34,779 nucleotides of DNA from CAZVJA01 sp964626885 (GTDB taxonomy: Bacteria > Planctomycetota > Planctomycetia > Planctomycetales > Planctomycetaceae). The notes under the pieces were generated by a model. That model had not been told where the DNA came from and made no database searches. It saw only the letters and a program-made list of their open reading frames with translations. The position numbers and the translations under genes are program-made. The stretch is from assembly GCA_964626885.1 (NCBI GenBank), contig CAZVJA010000032.1, positions 1 to 34,779 on the forward strand, read 5' to 3'. Positions 16,496 through 24,338 of this stretch are shown in pieces (within the stretch, counting starts at the first letter, position 1; every line of letters starts with the position of its first letter).

Positions 16496-18280
16496 ATGCG
16501 ACAGAAATCACTCTGCGGGATGCTCCTCTTGGCCGTGGCGCTGGTCGTCAGCTCGGCAAGTCGGTTGGCTTGGTCGGCGGAGAAGGTTCCCAGCGACCGT
16601 CTGCTCCCCCCGAACGTCTATGCATACGTTTCCGTTCCGAACTGTCCAGATCTGAAGTCCCGCTGGACGCAGACAATGCTCGGGAAGCTGCGCGAGGAAA
16701 AATCGCTCGGCCCCTTCTGGGAAGATGTCGACAAGCAGGTCGAGAAGATTTCCGGCGAAATCGAGAAGAATGTCAGCGTGAAGCTGGGTGATCTGCTCTC
16801 CCTTCCAGCCGGAGAGGTCGCGCTGGCGGTGGTCCAGGCTCCGGGCAAGCCCATCGGCTTCGTGGCCATCATGGATTACGGCACCAACGAAGCGACGCTC
16901 GATAAGCTGCTGGAGGCGGCCGCCAAGAAATCAGGCGAAGAGGGAGCGAAGAAGTCGGAGAAGGACATCGACGGAACCAAGGTCATCCTCTACACGATGG
17001 AGAAAAAAGAAAAGGAAGAAGGAAAGGACGACGATAAGAAGTCGGAAAATGGCGCCGACGGCAAAGCCGAGAAGGAAGCCAATCGCGAAGTCGCCTATTT
17101 CCAGAAGGATTCCTACTTCGTGTTGGCGTCGGACATCTCGATTGTCGAAGCAGTCCTGGCTCGCTGGGACGGCAAGCATTCGCAGACCTTCGCCGAACAC
17201 AAGCCTTACGCCTACATTCTGGAACAAAGCCGTACCGGCAACTCATCGCCCGCTCTGGTGTGGTACCTCAATCCTATCGATCTCGTCCGCGCCGCGATCG
17301 CATCGAATCCCCAGGCAGCGCAGCAGGCAGGGATGTTTCTCGGCATGCTCCCCGTGCTGGGTCTGAGCAACTTCAAAGCGGTCGGCGGTGCGATGGATCT
17401 GGCCACGGAAGAATACGACTCCGTCAGCCGCACTTTGTTGTATGTGGAACAGCCCACGACCGGCATCCTGAACATGTTCCAGTTTCCCGCGACGGAACAA
17501 ACACCGCCGAGCTGGGTCACCGATGACGCCACCTCATACTTTGCTATCAACTGGAACGCTAGTTCCGCCTACGATGCCGTCGAAGCCCTCTACGACACCT
17601 TCACTGGTCCGGGAGCGTTTGCTGGCATGATTGACAGCTTTGCCAGCAACGAACAAGGTCCGAAAGTGCACCTGAAGAAGGATCTGATCGATCAAATCAG
17701 CGGCCAGATGCACGTCACGAGTGATGCGCCAAATGCTGACGATCCCGCCAAGCAGCGGTTTCTGTTCGCGATCGACGTGAAGGACAACGCGAAAATGAAG
17801 ACGGTGCTGGAATCGGTTGCCAAGGTGCCGGGCTTCCCCGGAGAGGCTCGCGAGTTCCATGGCCATACGATCTATGAGATGGAGGCTCCTCCCCCGGTCG
17901 GTGATGGATCTTCGAAATTCGGCATTTGCGTGACCGACGGACATCTGCTGATCACCAATGATGTCACTCGTATCGACCAGCTCATCCTGGCCGATAAGGA
18001 TCGCAAGCCGCTGTCGGAGTCCGCCGGCTATAAGAAGATCGCCAAGATCTTCCCGGCAAAAACCTCCATGCTCAGCTATTCGCGGCAGGATACGCAGATC
18101 CAGGCGCTGTACGACATGCTTCGTAACGGCACGATCGGAGGCGAGATCGAGGGAATCGACTTCTCGAAGCTCCCGCCGTTCGAGGCCATTCGCAAATACC
18201 TGCCGGCAACCGGCAGCTATGTTGTGCCCGATAAGAACGGTGCCCTCTTCGTGAGCTTCAGCCTGAAAGCCGACAAGTAG
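16496..18280 (+). CDS. Secreted protein of unknown function with Lys/Glu-rich insert
   Basis: 594 residues. The N-terminal signal peptide is a hydrophobic stretch at 8-20 (GMLLLAVALVVSS) with a cleavage site at AWSA-EK. The mature part starts RLLPPNVYAYVSVPN and resembles planctomycete proteins that begin with a 'LPP...V.VPD' strand, sometimes grouped as DUF3352-like; I am not certain of that family. Residues about 160-197 form a very charged KEK/EED-rich insert between strands, probably a solvent-exposed loop. There are no catalytic motifs and no membrane anchor besides the signal. Its stop codon is followed 42 bp later by a strong terminator, so it appears to be its own transcript. Likely periplasmic or surface-located; function not known. 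Confidence 0.8.
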   Translation: MRQKSLCGMLLLAVALVVSSASRLAWSAEKVPSDRLLPPNVYAYVSVPNCPDLKSRWTQTMLGKLREEKSLGPFWEDVDKQVEKISGEIEKNVSVKLGDLLSLPAGEVALAVVQAPGKPIGFVAIMDYGTNEATLDKLLEAAAKKSGEEGAKKSEKDIDGTKVILYTMEKKEKEEGKDDDKKSENGADGKAEKEANREVAYFQKDSYFVLASDISIVEAVLARWDGKHSQTFAEHKPYAYILEQSRTGNSSPALVWYLNPIDLVRAAIASNPQAAQQAGMFLGMLPVLGLSNFKAVGGAMDLATEEYDSVSRTLLYVEQPTTGILNMFQFPATEQTPPSWVTDDATSYFAINWNASSAYDAVEALYDTFTGPGAFAGMIDSFASNEQGPKVHLKKDLIDQISGQMHVTSDAPNADDPAKQRFLFAIDVKDNAKMKTVLESVAKVPGFPGEAREFHGHTIYEMEAPPPVGDGSSKFGICVTDGHLLITNDVTRIDQLILADKDRKPLSESAGYKKIAKIFPAKTSMLSYSRQDTQIQALYDMLRNGTIGGEIEGIDFSKLPPFEAIRKYLPATGSYVVPDKNGALFVSFSLKADK

Positions 18281-18322
18281 GCTGGTTGCTTAACACGTAA
18301 GAATTGACAACGTCACTTAAAG

Positions 18323-18366
18323 ACGCGGAAACGGGCGAGCAAAATTCCCCGTTTCCGCGTTTTTTT
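18323..18366 (+). terminator. Strong rho-independent terminator
   Basis: A perfect 13-bp stem ACGCGGAAACGGG / CCCGTTTCCGCGT (18323-18335 / 18348-18360) with a 12-nt loop is followed directly by a T6-T7 run. It ends the secreted-protein transcript and insulates the following cassette. Confidence 0.92.
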
Positions 18367-18577
18367 GCGGCTTTTGTGATCGAGAGTCTGTTGGTGTTGC
18401 AGATGCTGAGCAACCCAAAGTAATGCCGCAGACTCTAGATACGTATGTTCTCAAGTGCCCCTTCCGCGGATAATATGCTGCCTCACAGTTTGAATGTGAT
18501 CTTTAGTTCAGTATTCGCTTTCGCTACGATACGCGTTGGTGCTTGCCTCGCATTCGAACGGTGTACGAGCAGTCGAA

Positions 18578-19405
18578 ATGCCGAAACACGAACTCGACGA
18601 AATCGGGCCTTGGAGCGAAGTAAAGCTCGATATTCTGCGTAAGTACGCAACAGCGTATATGACGGTGCTTGCGAATCAGCCATCGATCAAACGGACGGTG
18701 TACATCGATGCTTTCGCCGGTGCGGGAACACACATCTCAAGAACCACCGGGGAAGAAATTCTTGGAAGTCCTGCCAACGCATTGAATGTTCAACCGCCGT
18801 TTAGCGAGTATCACCTCATCGACATGAATCGTTCCAGGGTTGGGCTTCTGCAGGAACTAGCAGCCGGTCGACCAAATGTGCACGTGTACCATGCCGATTG
18901 CAACGATGTCATGATTGATGAGGTTTTCCCTCGCTGCGAATACGAGGACTATGCCAGAGGCCTCTGCCTGCTTGATCCCTACAAGTTAGCCGTCGAGTGG
19001 AAGGTGCTTGCGAAAGCCGGGGAGATGCGCTCGGTCGAAGTCTTCTATAATTTCATGATCATGGACGCCAACATGAACATGTTTCTCAGAGATCCGAGTG
19101 ATGTGAAGCCGGCGGAGTTGGCCCGACTGAACGCCGTCTGGGGAGATGATTCGTGGCGCAACGCGGTCTATAAAAAGCAGCGAGGGCTTTTTGGCGACGT
19201 TGATGAGAAACGCACAAACGAATCTATCTCGGAGGCCTTCCGGAAACGTCTTCGCGAGGTTGCCGGGTTTGAGTATGTTCCGAAACCGGTCCCGATGCGA
19301 AATTCAACCGGAGCCGTCGTCTATTACCTATATTTCGCATCACCGAATAAGACGGGAGCAAAAATTGTCGACGAAATATTCCGCAAATACCGGAGGGAAC
19401 CGTGA
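18578..19405 (+). CDS. tcmP: Three-Cys-motif partner protein TcmP (methyltransferase-like)
   Basis: 275 residues from ATG 18578; a GTG-started in-frame extension to 18536 exists but the family usually starts near this point (W12, KLDILRKY). It has a class I methyltransferase-like SAM pocket: VYIDAFAGAG (41-50) as motif I, LIDMN (80-84) as the acidic second strand, ADCND (106-110) and LLDPYK (131-136), comparable to the DPPY motif of amino-methyltransferases. The family is known only as a partner of the Gp37/Gp68 proteins with a three-Cys motif, usually adjacent as here. The next gene overlaps its stop by one base (TGATG). Base composition looks lower in G+C than neighbours by eye. The substrate is unknown; a nucleic acid or nucleotide is a reasonable guess. 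Confidence 0.9.
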   Translation: MPKHELDEIGPWSEVKLDILRKYATAYMTVLANQPSIKRTVYIDAFAGAGTHISRTTGEEILGSPANALNVQPPFSEYHLIDMNRSRVGLLQELAAGRPNVHVYHADCNDVMIDEVFPRCEYEDYARGLCLLDPYKLAVEWKVLAKAGEMRSVEVFYNFMIMDANMNMFLRDPSDVKPAELARLNAVWGDDSWRNAVYKKQRGLFGDVDEKRTNESISEAFRKRLREVAGFEYVPKPVPMRNSTGAVVYYLYFASPNKTGAKIVDEIFRKYRREP

Positions 19406-20202
19406 TGTCGGAAAAATCCGCGATCGAATGGACAGATGCAACCTGGAATCCGGTACGAGGCTGCACGAAGGTTAGCCCTGGCTGCAAACACTGCTATGCG
19501 GAAACTTTCGCCGAGCGTTTTCGGGGTGTACCCGGCCACCCTTATGAGTACGGTTTTGATTTGCGACTCGTCCCGGAAAAACTCGTGGAACCGTTCCGAT
19601 GGGCGGGGGCGAAAATGGTGTTCGTAAATTCGATGAGCGATCTTTTTCATGAAGAGGTGCCTGAGTCGTATATTGTGCAAACGATGCGAGTCATGCAGAA
19701 AGCCGACTGGCATACCTACCAGGTATTGACGAAGCGCGCCAGTCGCTTGCGTGAGCTTCTCTGCGGCTCACTCTCTGCAGTGGCGAAACTTGAGCACATC
19801 TGGTGGGGCGTCAGTGTCGAGAATCGCAAACATGGCCTGCCCAGGATTGACCAATTGCGTGATATTCCTGCGACAGTTCGATTTCTCTCGATAGAGCCTC
19901 TGCTAGAGGATCTCGGTGAGATCAACCTCGCGGGTATCGATTGGGTTATCGTCGGCGGTGAGAGCGGATGGGGGGCTCGCCCTATGGAAAAAGCTTGGGT
20001 TACGAACATTCGTGATCAATGCCAAAGTAAGGGCGTCTCATTCTTTTTCAAGCAATGGGGAGGCGCTCAGAAATCGAAACATGGCCGCTACTTAGATGAG
20101 CGGACTTACGACGATATGCCCGAACGCCTCTCACGTTCCGTTCCACCCCGATCGTCTCGTCTTGCTCTGATTGATGACATGCTTGCTGGGGCAACTGCGT
20201 AG
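19405..20202 (+). CDS. Phage Gp37/Gp68 (DUF5131) family protein with three-Cys motif
   Basis: 265 residues from ATG 19405. A GGAGGG lies seven bases upstream inside the end of tcmP, and the stop-start overlap is TGATG, so the two are translationally coupled. The N-terminus SAIEWTDATWNPVRGCTKVSPGCKHCYAE carries C20, C27 and C30, a CX6CX2C motif resembling but not equal to the CX3CX2C radical-SAM motif. Later conserved parts are VFVNSMSDLFHE, LTKRASRL, WWGVSVEN, SIEPLLE and VIVGGESG. The KQWGG near 216-220 is also typical. The family occurs in phages, plasmids and bacterial islands, and probably binds an iron-sulfur cluster. The reaction is not known. The C-terminus is basic and Ser/Arg-rich. 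Confidence 0.9.
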   Translation: MSEKSAIEWTDATWNPVRGCTKVSPGCKHCYAETFAERFRGVPGHPYEYGFDLRLVPEKLVEPFRWAGAKMVFVNSMSDLFHEEVPESYIVQTMRVMQKADWHTYQVLTKRASRLRELLCGSLSAVAKLEHIWWGVSVENRKHGLPRIDQLRDIPATVRFLSIEPLLEDLGEINLAGIDWVIVGGESGWGARPMEKAWVTNIRDQCQSKGVSFFFKQWGGAQKSKHGRYLDERTYDDMPERLSRSVPPRSSRLALIDDMLAGATA

Positions 20203-20232
20203 GTTTGATTTGATAATGGATCAAATTGCCCC
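20188..20232 (+). terminator. Stem-loop at the end of the TcmP/Gp37 cassette
   Basis: ATTTGAT-AATGG-ATCAAAT (20208-20226) forms a 7-bp stem with a 5-nt loop; outside it GGGGCAA (20188-20194) can pair with TTGCCCC (20226-20232), enclosing the stop codon. There is no T run. It may mark the cassette end or act as a 3' stabiliser. Confidence 0.45.
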
Positions 20233-20293
20233 AGCGACGTTGCTAACTCTGTGCGACAATCAAACAGGTGTTTCAATCCACCCTGTCGTCTGC

Positions 20294-21310
20294 CTATTCC
20301 GTCGGCATTGCCGACAAGTCAATTCCCCCATCGCTGCTCACGCGGCGAAGCCGAGTTTGAGGTAGGGCACGTGGCGTCGGGTTTTGCTCGCTGATTTGCA
20401 CCAGTAGTTCCAAAGCGAGCAAGTCCGCCCGCGCGAGCACATGCCGTGCACTCCGTTTGCCGAGTCCGTCGAGGAGCGATTCAACCCGTTCCAGGTGCAA
20501 TTGCAGAACCTGCCGGGGACTCAGGCCCGACTCGATGATTTGTTTCGCCATTCGGGCGATCTCGGCGCCGAGATTCCGCGATCCCATCATCACGTAACCG
20601 CGGAGCAATTCCTGGTACTGATCGCCGACCTCGCGCAGAACCCCGGAGAGTATAGAGGCCCGGCCAATCGAGGGTGACGCCTCTGAATACGCTGGCAATG
20701 TCCCTCTCCGACCCTCCGATGAGTTCTCTCGAACGACCGAACTGCCGGTCAGTCCTTCAATCTCACTCAAGAGCTGCCGCTGCTGGCTGAGTATCTGGGC
20801 CGCCTCATCCCGTTCGCGGACCTGTCGGCGGTTCTCCGCAAGGTTCAGGCGACGATTCTCCTGATAAAGAACCATTCTTTGAACCAGCCGACCGATCATC
20901 GGCACGAGCGCGGAGGAACTCCACCCAGCGAGGGTCACAAGGACATCGCAATCCGTTGCACAACATTCCGAGAGCTCACGGTCGTGGATCGCCGGCACAA
21001 CCAACAGGATTGGTTCGGTATGCCCCCCTGACCGCGCTCCACGCACGAACGAAAGGAGCTCTGGGCTTGTGCCGTTCTCATCCTGTGAATCGACGTCGCA
21101 GATAACTATGCAATCGAAGCTCTGCTCCCGAAGAGCCGTCAGTGCTTCCCCAATGGACGACACCCAACGGAAGCGAGGCTCGGCGCAGCCGGCACGATCG
21201 AGATGCATCGTTAGATGCATCCAGTCCGGCTCCGTGCTATCCAGGCAGAGTAGCCTTAACGCACGAGGCAGCGAACCAGCGGCAGTTCCAAATGTCCTGT
21301 TCGATTCCAT
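20294..21310 (-). CDS. Degenerate receiver domain plus RsbU-N/KaiA-like helical domain protein
   Basis: 338 residues, cytoplasmic. Residues 16-140 look like a response-regulator receiver fold: RLLCLDSTEPD, an acceptor-position Asp at 72 (FDCIVICDVDSQDENG), and ILLVVPA / DVLVTLAGW. The usual second acidic pocket residue, Thr/Ser and Lys are not evident, so it is an atypical or pseudo-receiver. A charged helix (about 145-187, rich in R, E, Q) is probably a coiled coil. Residues about 222-308 (REVGDQYQELLRGYV ... LSPRQVLQLHLERVE) resemble the RsbU N-terminal/KaiA C-terminal type of helical dimer domain. There is no phosphatase or kinase domain. It faces csrA across a 465-bp divergent gap. Role in stress or timing signalling is inference. 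Confidence 0.6.
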   Translation of the reverse strand: MESNRTFGTAAGSLPRALRLLCLDSTEPDWMHLTMHLDRAGCAEPRFRWVSSIGEALTALREQSFDCIVICDVDSQDENGTSPELLSFVRGARSGGHTEPILLVVPAIHDRELSECCATDCDVLVTLAGWSSSALVPMIGRLVQRMVLYQENRRLNLAENRRQVRERDEAAQILSQQRQLLSEIEGLTGSSVVRENSSEGRRGTLPAYSEASPSIGRASILSGVLREVGDQYQELLRGYVMMGSRNLGAEIARMAKQIIESGLSPRQVLQLHLERVESLLDGLGKRSARHVLARADLLALELLVQISEQNPTPRALPQTRLRRVSSDGGIDLSAMPTE

Positions 21311-21504
21311 CCCTGGTAATCACTGTTTGATATGAGCAACTTCCATGCAATCGCCGGCCGTGAGTCCTCGAGGCTAGTCTTCCCCCACGATCGGGCCCTC
21401 TAGAGTGATGGGCTCTGAAGGTTCTGGTGTATAAGGAGTTACATTAGAGGGTGTCAAGTCGAACCGCTCAAAGCCAGGCCATGAAACTCTCGACCGTGAT
21501 CGTC

Positions 21505-21532
21505 TTGACAACCCGAAGAATACGTATATACT
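21505..21532 (+). promoter_or_regulatory. Sigma-70-type promoter for csrA
   Basis: TTGACA (21505-21510), a 16-bp spacer and TATACT (21527-21532) match the consensus in 6/6 and 5/6 positions. A start near 21539 would give a csrA leader of about 235 nt. The rest of the divergent gap (21311-21504) shows no clear feature. Confidence 0.75.
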
Positions 21533-21572
21533 CAAGGCCATGAATGAACTTTAGTTCACTATCTGGTTCGGT

Positions 21573-21600
21573 TTCCACTGGTCTTCATTGACCAGTGGAA
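21573..21600 (+). promoter_or_regulatory. Perfect 11-bp hairpin in csrA leader
   Basis: TTCCACTGGTC (21573-21583) pairs exactly with GACCAGTGGAA (21590-21600) around the loop TTCATT. It is in the predicted untranslated leader of csrA, about 35 nt after the predicted start. No T run follows, so it is not an ordinary terminator. It could stabilise the message or take part in regulation. Confidence 0.75.
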
Positions 21601-21694
21601 TAACAATACAGCTAGAGCAATGGAGACTGCTCTGCTCGTTTTCCTTCGGATTTGTCTCGGATTTCCCGATACGGCGGGGGGTTTACCCGCATCC

Positions 21695-21769
21695 AAGGAA
21701 GGATTGATCGGCGCGTGACCCGCAATCACGGCTGCCGGTCCAGACCCAGTCACCCGACAGACGAAAGGA
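21695..21769 (+). promoter_or_regulatory. CsrA-type ANGGA motifs in the csrA leader and ribosome-binding site
   Basis: Two adjacent AAGGA motifs (21695-21699 and 21699-21703) and a third within the Shine-Dalgarno sequence AAAGGA (21765-21769, six bases before the ATG) match the ANGGA core bound by CsrA. Such an arrangement, with one site covering the ribosome-binding site, fits CsrA repressing its own translation as in E. coli. Inferred only from motif positions. Confidence 0.5.
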
Positions 21770-21775
21770 TTCACC

Positions 21776-21976
21776 ATGTTGGTTCTCAGCCGCAAATTAG
21801 GAGAGAAGATTGTCATTGGCGAAGGTGTGACCGTGTCGGTCATGAGAGTACAGGGGAACCGCGTCCAGTTGGGGATTCAAGCTCCCCCAGATATTCGGAT
21901 CCATCGCAGTGAAGTGCGAGATCGATGTGACGCGACATCTGCTGCTTCTCAGTCCTCCTGCGAGTTCTGGATATGA
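21776..21976 (+). CDS. csrA: Carbon storage regulator CsrA
   Basis: 66-residue RNA-binding translational regulator. MLVLSRKLGEKIVIGEGVTVSV, VQGNRVQLGIQAP and IHRSEVRDR match the family closely, including the first-strand Leu/Val residues and the conserved Arg in the VHREE-like RNA-binding strand. The protein acts as a dimer binding GGA motifs of mRNAs. The C-terminal tail (CDATSAASQSSCEFWI) is unlike the usual helix and contains two Cys and a Trp; I see no evidence of a frameshift. Shine-Dalgarno AAAGGA lies 6 nt before the ATG. Its stop overlaps the next gene by four bases (ATGA), so the two are translationally coupled. No fliW or flagellar gene is adjacent. Confidence 0.93.
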   Translation: MLVLSRKLGEKIVIGEGVTVSVMRVQGNRVQLGIQAPPDIRIHRSEVRDRCDATSAASQSSCEFWI

Positions 21977-22422
21977 TGAAGCGGCCGGGCCAAGCCGTAC
22001 AGTCGCTCCAGCGCATGATCTTGGGAATGCTCTCGTGCAGCGTTCTCGCGGTCGGTTCGTGTTTGTGGATGGCCGGATGCTCGGAAGCGCCGGAATCGTC
22101 CGCGGTATCGTCTTCGAGTGCCGCTCGCATGGGTGAAGGAGCCGCTACGTCATCATCCGTCGATACGCCGGTTACAAAGCCATCCCCCGTTGAATCATAT
22201 CGCACGATCGGCCTTGCTGGGACGGCTTATTATGAATCGAGCCCGGCACAGGGGCGCCCCCCTGACGGTGAATTGCCCGCCGGTACGACTGTGAAACTGC
22301 TGGAAGAATCAGGCTCGTATTCTCTGGTGACTTGGGAAGGTCGCCGTGCCTGGGTCGCAGTTGATGCGCTTCGATCGCGAGATCCCCAACCGCGGAAAGT
22401 GCATAAGATCCCCATGCACTGA
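21973..22422 (+). CDS. Lipoprotein with SH3-like domain
   Basis: 149 residues. A signal sequence of lipoprotein type ends in LAVGSCLWMAGC (lipobox MAGC with the Cys near residue 36), followed by a long Ser/Ala-rich linker. Residues about 78-133 resemble a bacterial SH3 domain (GLAGTAYYESSPAQG...GELPAGTTVKLLEESGSYSLVTWEGRRAWVAVDAL). Such domains bind cell-wall peptides or other ligands. It overlaps csrA by ATGA and is presumably co-transcribed from the same promoter; ATG 21976 is an equally possible start. Predicted to be anchored on the periplasmic or outer-membrane face. Function unknown. Its linkage to csrA is notable because one is a global RNA regulator and the other an envelope lipoprotein. 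Confidence 0.8.
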   Translation: MMKRPGQAVQSLQRMILGMLSCSVLAVGSCLWMAGCSEAPESSAVSSSSAARMGEGAATSSSVDTPVTKPSPVESYRTIGLAGTAYYESSPAQGRPPDGELPAGTTVKLLEESGSYSLVTWEGRRAWVAVDALRSRDPQPRKVHKIPMH

Positions 22423-22665
22423 ATCGCGCAGCTCTTGTCGGCCAAATATCGAAACTCTCCACGCGGTCGATAAGCCGACACAGGCGCTATAAAACGTTGG
22501 CTTTCCCGGGAATTCCGTGTTATCCGCGCTCACAAAATCGGAATCGCTCGCCGGTGATCGTCCCAATGCGTCCTGATCGCGATTATACTGAGGGACATTC
22601 TGGACGTGGTGAATCGTCCGTTCGTCTGACCTTAGCTGCACTCTTCCCAGCAGAACATCGCGCAT

Positions 22666-24315
22666 ATGCATCCCAAGACCGGATCACGCTCCGCATCTTC
22701 CTCCAAATCCCAACCGAATTGGAACGACCTGCTGAATTCGTTTCGTGCCGAGCGCGATGAAATCGCCCTTGGCGGCGGTGTAAAAGCGATCGCACGGCAG
22801 CACGAAAAGAAACGGCTCACCGCGCGGCAGCGCATCGAAGAGTTGATCGACCCGGGGACATCGTTCTTTGAGATAGGTCGCTGGGCAGCCTGGGGGATGT
22901 ATTCCGATTGGGGTCCGGCTCCAGCGGCCAGCGTGATCTGCGGCATTGGCCGCGTGTCGGGCCGGACCTTCATGATCATCGCCAACGATGCCACCGTGAA
23001 GGCGGGGTCGTTCTTTCCGATGACGACGAAGAAAGTGCTGCGGGCGCAGCGTGTCGCCATGATCAATCGCCTGCCGTTGATTTACTTAGTCGATTCGGCC
23101 GGCGTGATGCTGCCTCTGCAGGACGAAGTTTTTCCCGACGAAGACGATTTCGGACGTATCTTCCGCAATAATTCCGTGCTCTCGGCAATGGGGGTGCCGC
23201 AGATCGCCGCGATCATGGGAAACTGTGTCGCTGGCGGAGGTTACTTACCCGTGTTGTGCGACAAGCTGGTGATGACCGAAGGATCGGGGCTATATCTCGC
23301 GGGGCCGGCGCTGGTGAAAAGCGCCATCGGCCAGGATGTCTCGCACGAAGAACTCGGCGGGGCAAAGATGCACGCCGAGACGAGCGGGACGATCGACTTC
23401 CGCGAGCCGGATGATAATGCCTGCATCGCGCGGCTTCGCAAACTTGCTGCCGCGCTTCCGGCTGACAGCCGCGCCCCGCAGTTTACTGTTGCCGAATCGA
23501 CGCTCCCGCTCAAGCAGCCGAACGACGTTTACGGGATTTTTCCGACGCCAGGGCAGCAGAATTACGAAGCACGCGATTTACTCGCCTGTGTCGTCGACTC
23601 TGGCAGTTTTCAGGAATACAAAGCGGAATACGGCCGCACGATGATCTGCGGCTATGCGCGCATTGGTGGATACAACGTCGGCGTCGTCGCGAATCAGCAT
23701 CACCCGGAAAAGACCGCGAAGGAAGGGCTGCAGTTCGGCGGCGTGATTTATCACGACGGAGCCGACAAGACGGCGCGGTTCATCATGGACTGCAACCAGA
23801 CCTGGACGCCGCTGGTCTTTCTGCAAGACGTGTACGGTTTCATGGTGGGGCGCGATTCGGAGCAGGCGGGAATCATCCGCGCCGGCGCGAAGCTCGTCAA
23901 CGCCATCTCGAACAGCCGAGTGCCGAAGATCACAGTCATCGTCGGCGGCAGTTTCGGAGCGGGAAATTACGCGATGTGCGGTAAAGCGTTCGACCCGCGG
24001 TTCATCTTCGCCTGGCCAACCGCTCAGTATGCCGTGATGGGATCGAACCAAGCCGCCTCGACGCTGCTCGATGTGAACATCGCCGCGATCAAGCGGTCCG
24101 GACGGATACCCGATGCGTCGGAGCTCGAGGAATTGCGGAGCAAAGTCAAAGCATCGTACGACGAGCAGGCCGACATTCGTTACGCGGCTGCGCGAGGCTG
24201 GGTAGATGAGATCATCGAGCCGGCCAACACACGAGATGCCTTAATTACCGCGCTCGAAATTTCGACCCGCCACGCGGATGAGGAACCGTTTCGCACGGGA
24301 GTGTTGCAGGTGTGA
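22666..24315 (+). CDS. Acyl-CoA carboxylase carboxyltransferase (beta) subunit, methylcrotonyl/geranyl-CoA-like
   Basis: 549 residues; carries out the carboxyl transfer from biotin to an acyl-CoA with a biotin-carrying alpha subunit not in this window. The N-terminal half has GGGVKAIARQHEKKRLTARQRIEELIDPGT, DSAGVMLPLQDEVFPD and NCVAGGGYLPVLCDK, forming the first crotonase-like domain. The C-terminal half has GGVIYHDGADKTARFI, PLVFLQDVYGFMVG and the oxyanion SFGAGNYAMCGKAFDPRF. The latter, with the FGRIFRNN and SGLYLAGP pieces, resembles methylcrotonyl-CoA carboxylase beta more than propionyl-CoA or acetyl-CoA types. A TATACT at 22584-22589 is a possible -10 element. The gene is convergent with the next one; 23 bp separate them, without a visible terminator. 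Confidence 0.88.
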   Translation: MHPKTGSRSASSSKSQPNWNDLLNSFRAERDEIALGGGVKAIARQHEKKRLTARQRIEELIDPGTSFFEIGRWAAWGMYSDWGPAPAASVICGIGRVSGRTFMIIANDATVKAGSFFPMTTKKVLRAQRVAMINRLPLIYLVDSAGVMLPLQDEVFPDEDDFGRIFRNNSVLSAMGVPQIAAIMGNCVAGGGYLPVLCDKLVMTEGSGLYLAGPALVKSAIGQDVSHEELGGAKMHAETSGTIDFREPDDNACIARLRKLAAALPADSRAPQFTVAESTLPLKQPNDVYGIFPTPGQQNYEARDLLACVVDSGSFQEYKAEYGRTMICGYARIGGYNVGVVANQHHPEKTAKEGLQFGGVIYHDGADKTARFIMDCNQTWTPLVFLQDVYGFMVGRDSEQAGIIRAGAKLVNAISNSRVPKITVIVGGSFGAGNYAMCGKAFDPRFIFAWPTAQYAVMGSNQAASTLLDVNIAAIKRSGRIPDASELEELRSKVKASYDEQADIRYAAARGWVDEIIEPANTRDALITALEISTRHADEEPFRTGVLQV

Positions 24316-24338
24316 TTGCGGGAGTGAGCGCCGTCAGC

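Noticed and set aside
20270..20281. GTTTCAATCCAC, resembling the end of common CRISPR repeats
   Set aside because: Only one copy occurs; no spaced repeats and no cas gene are in the window.
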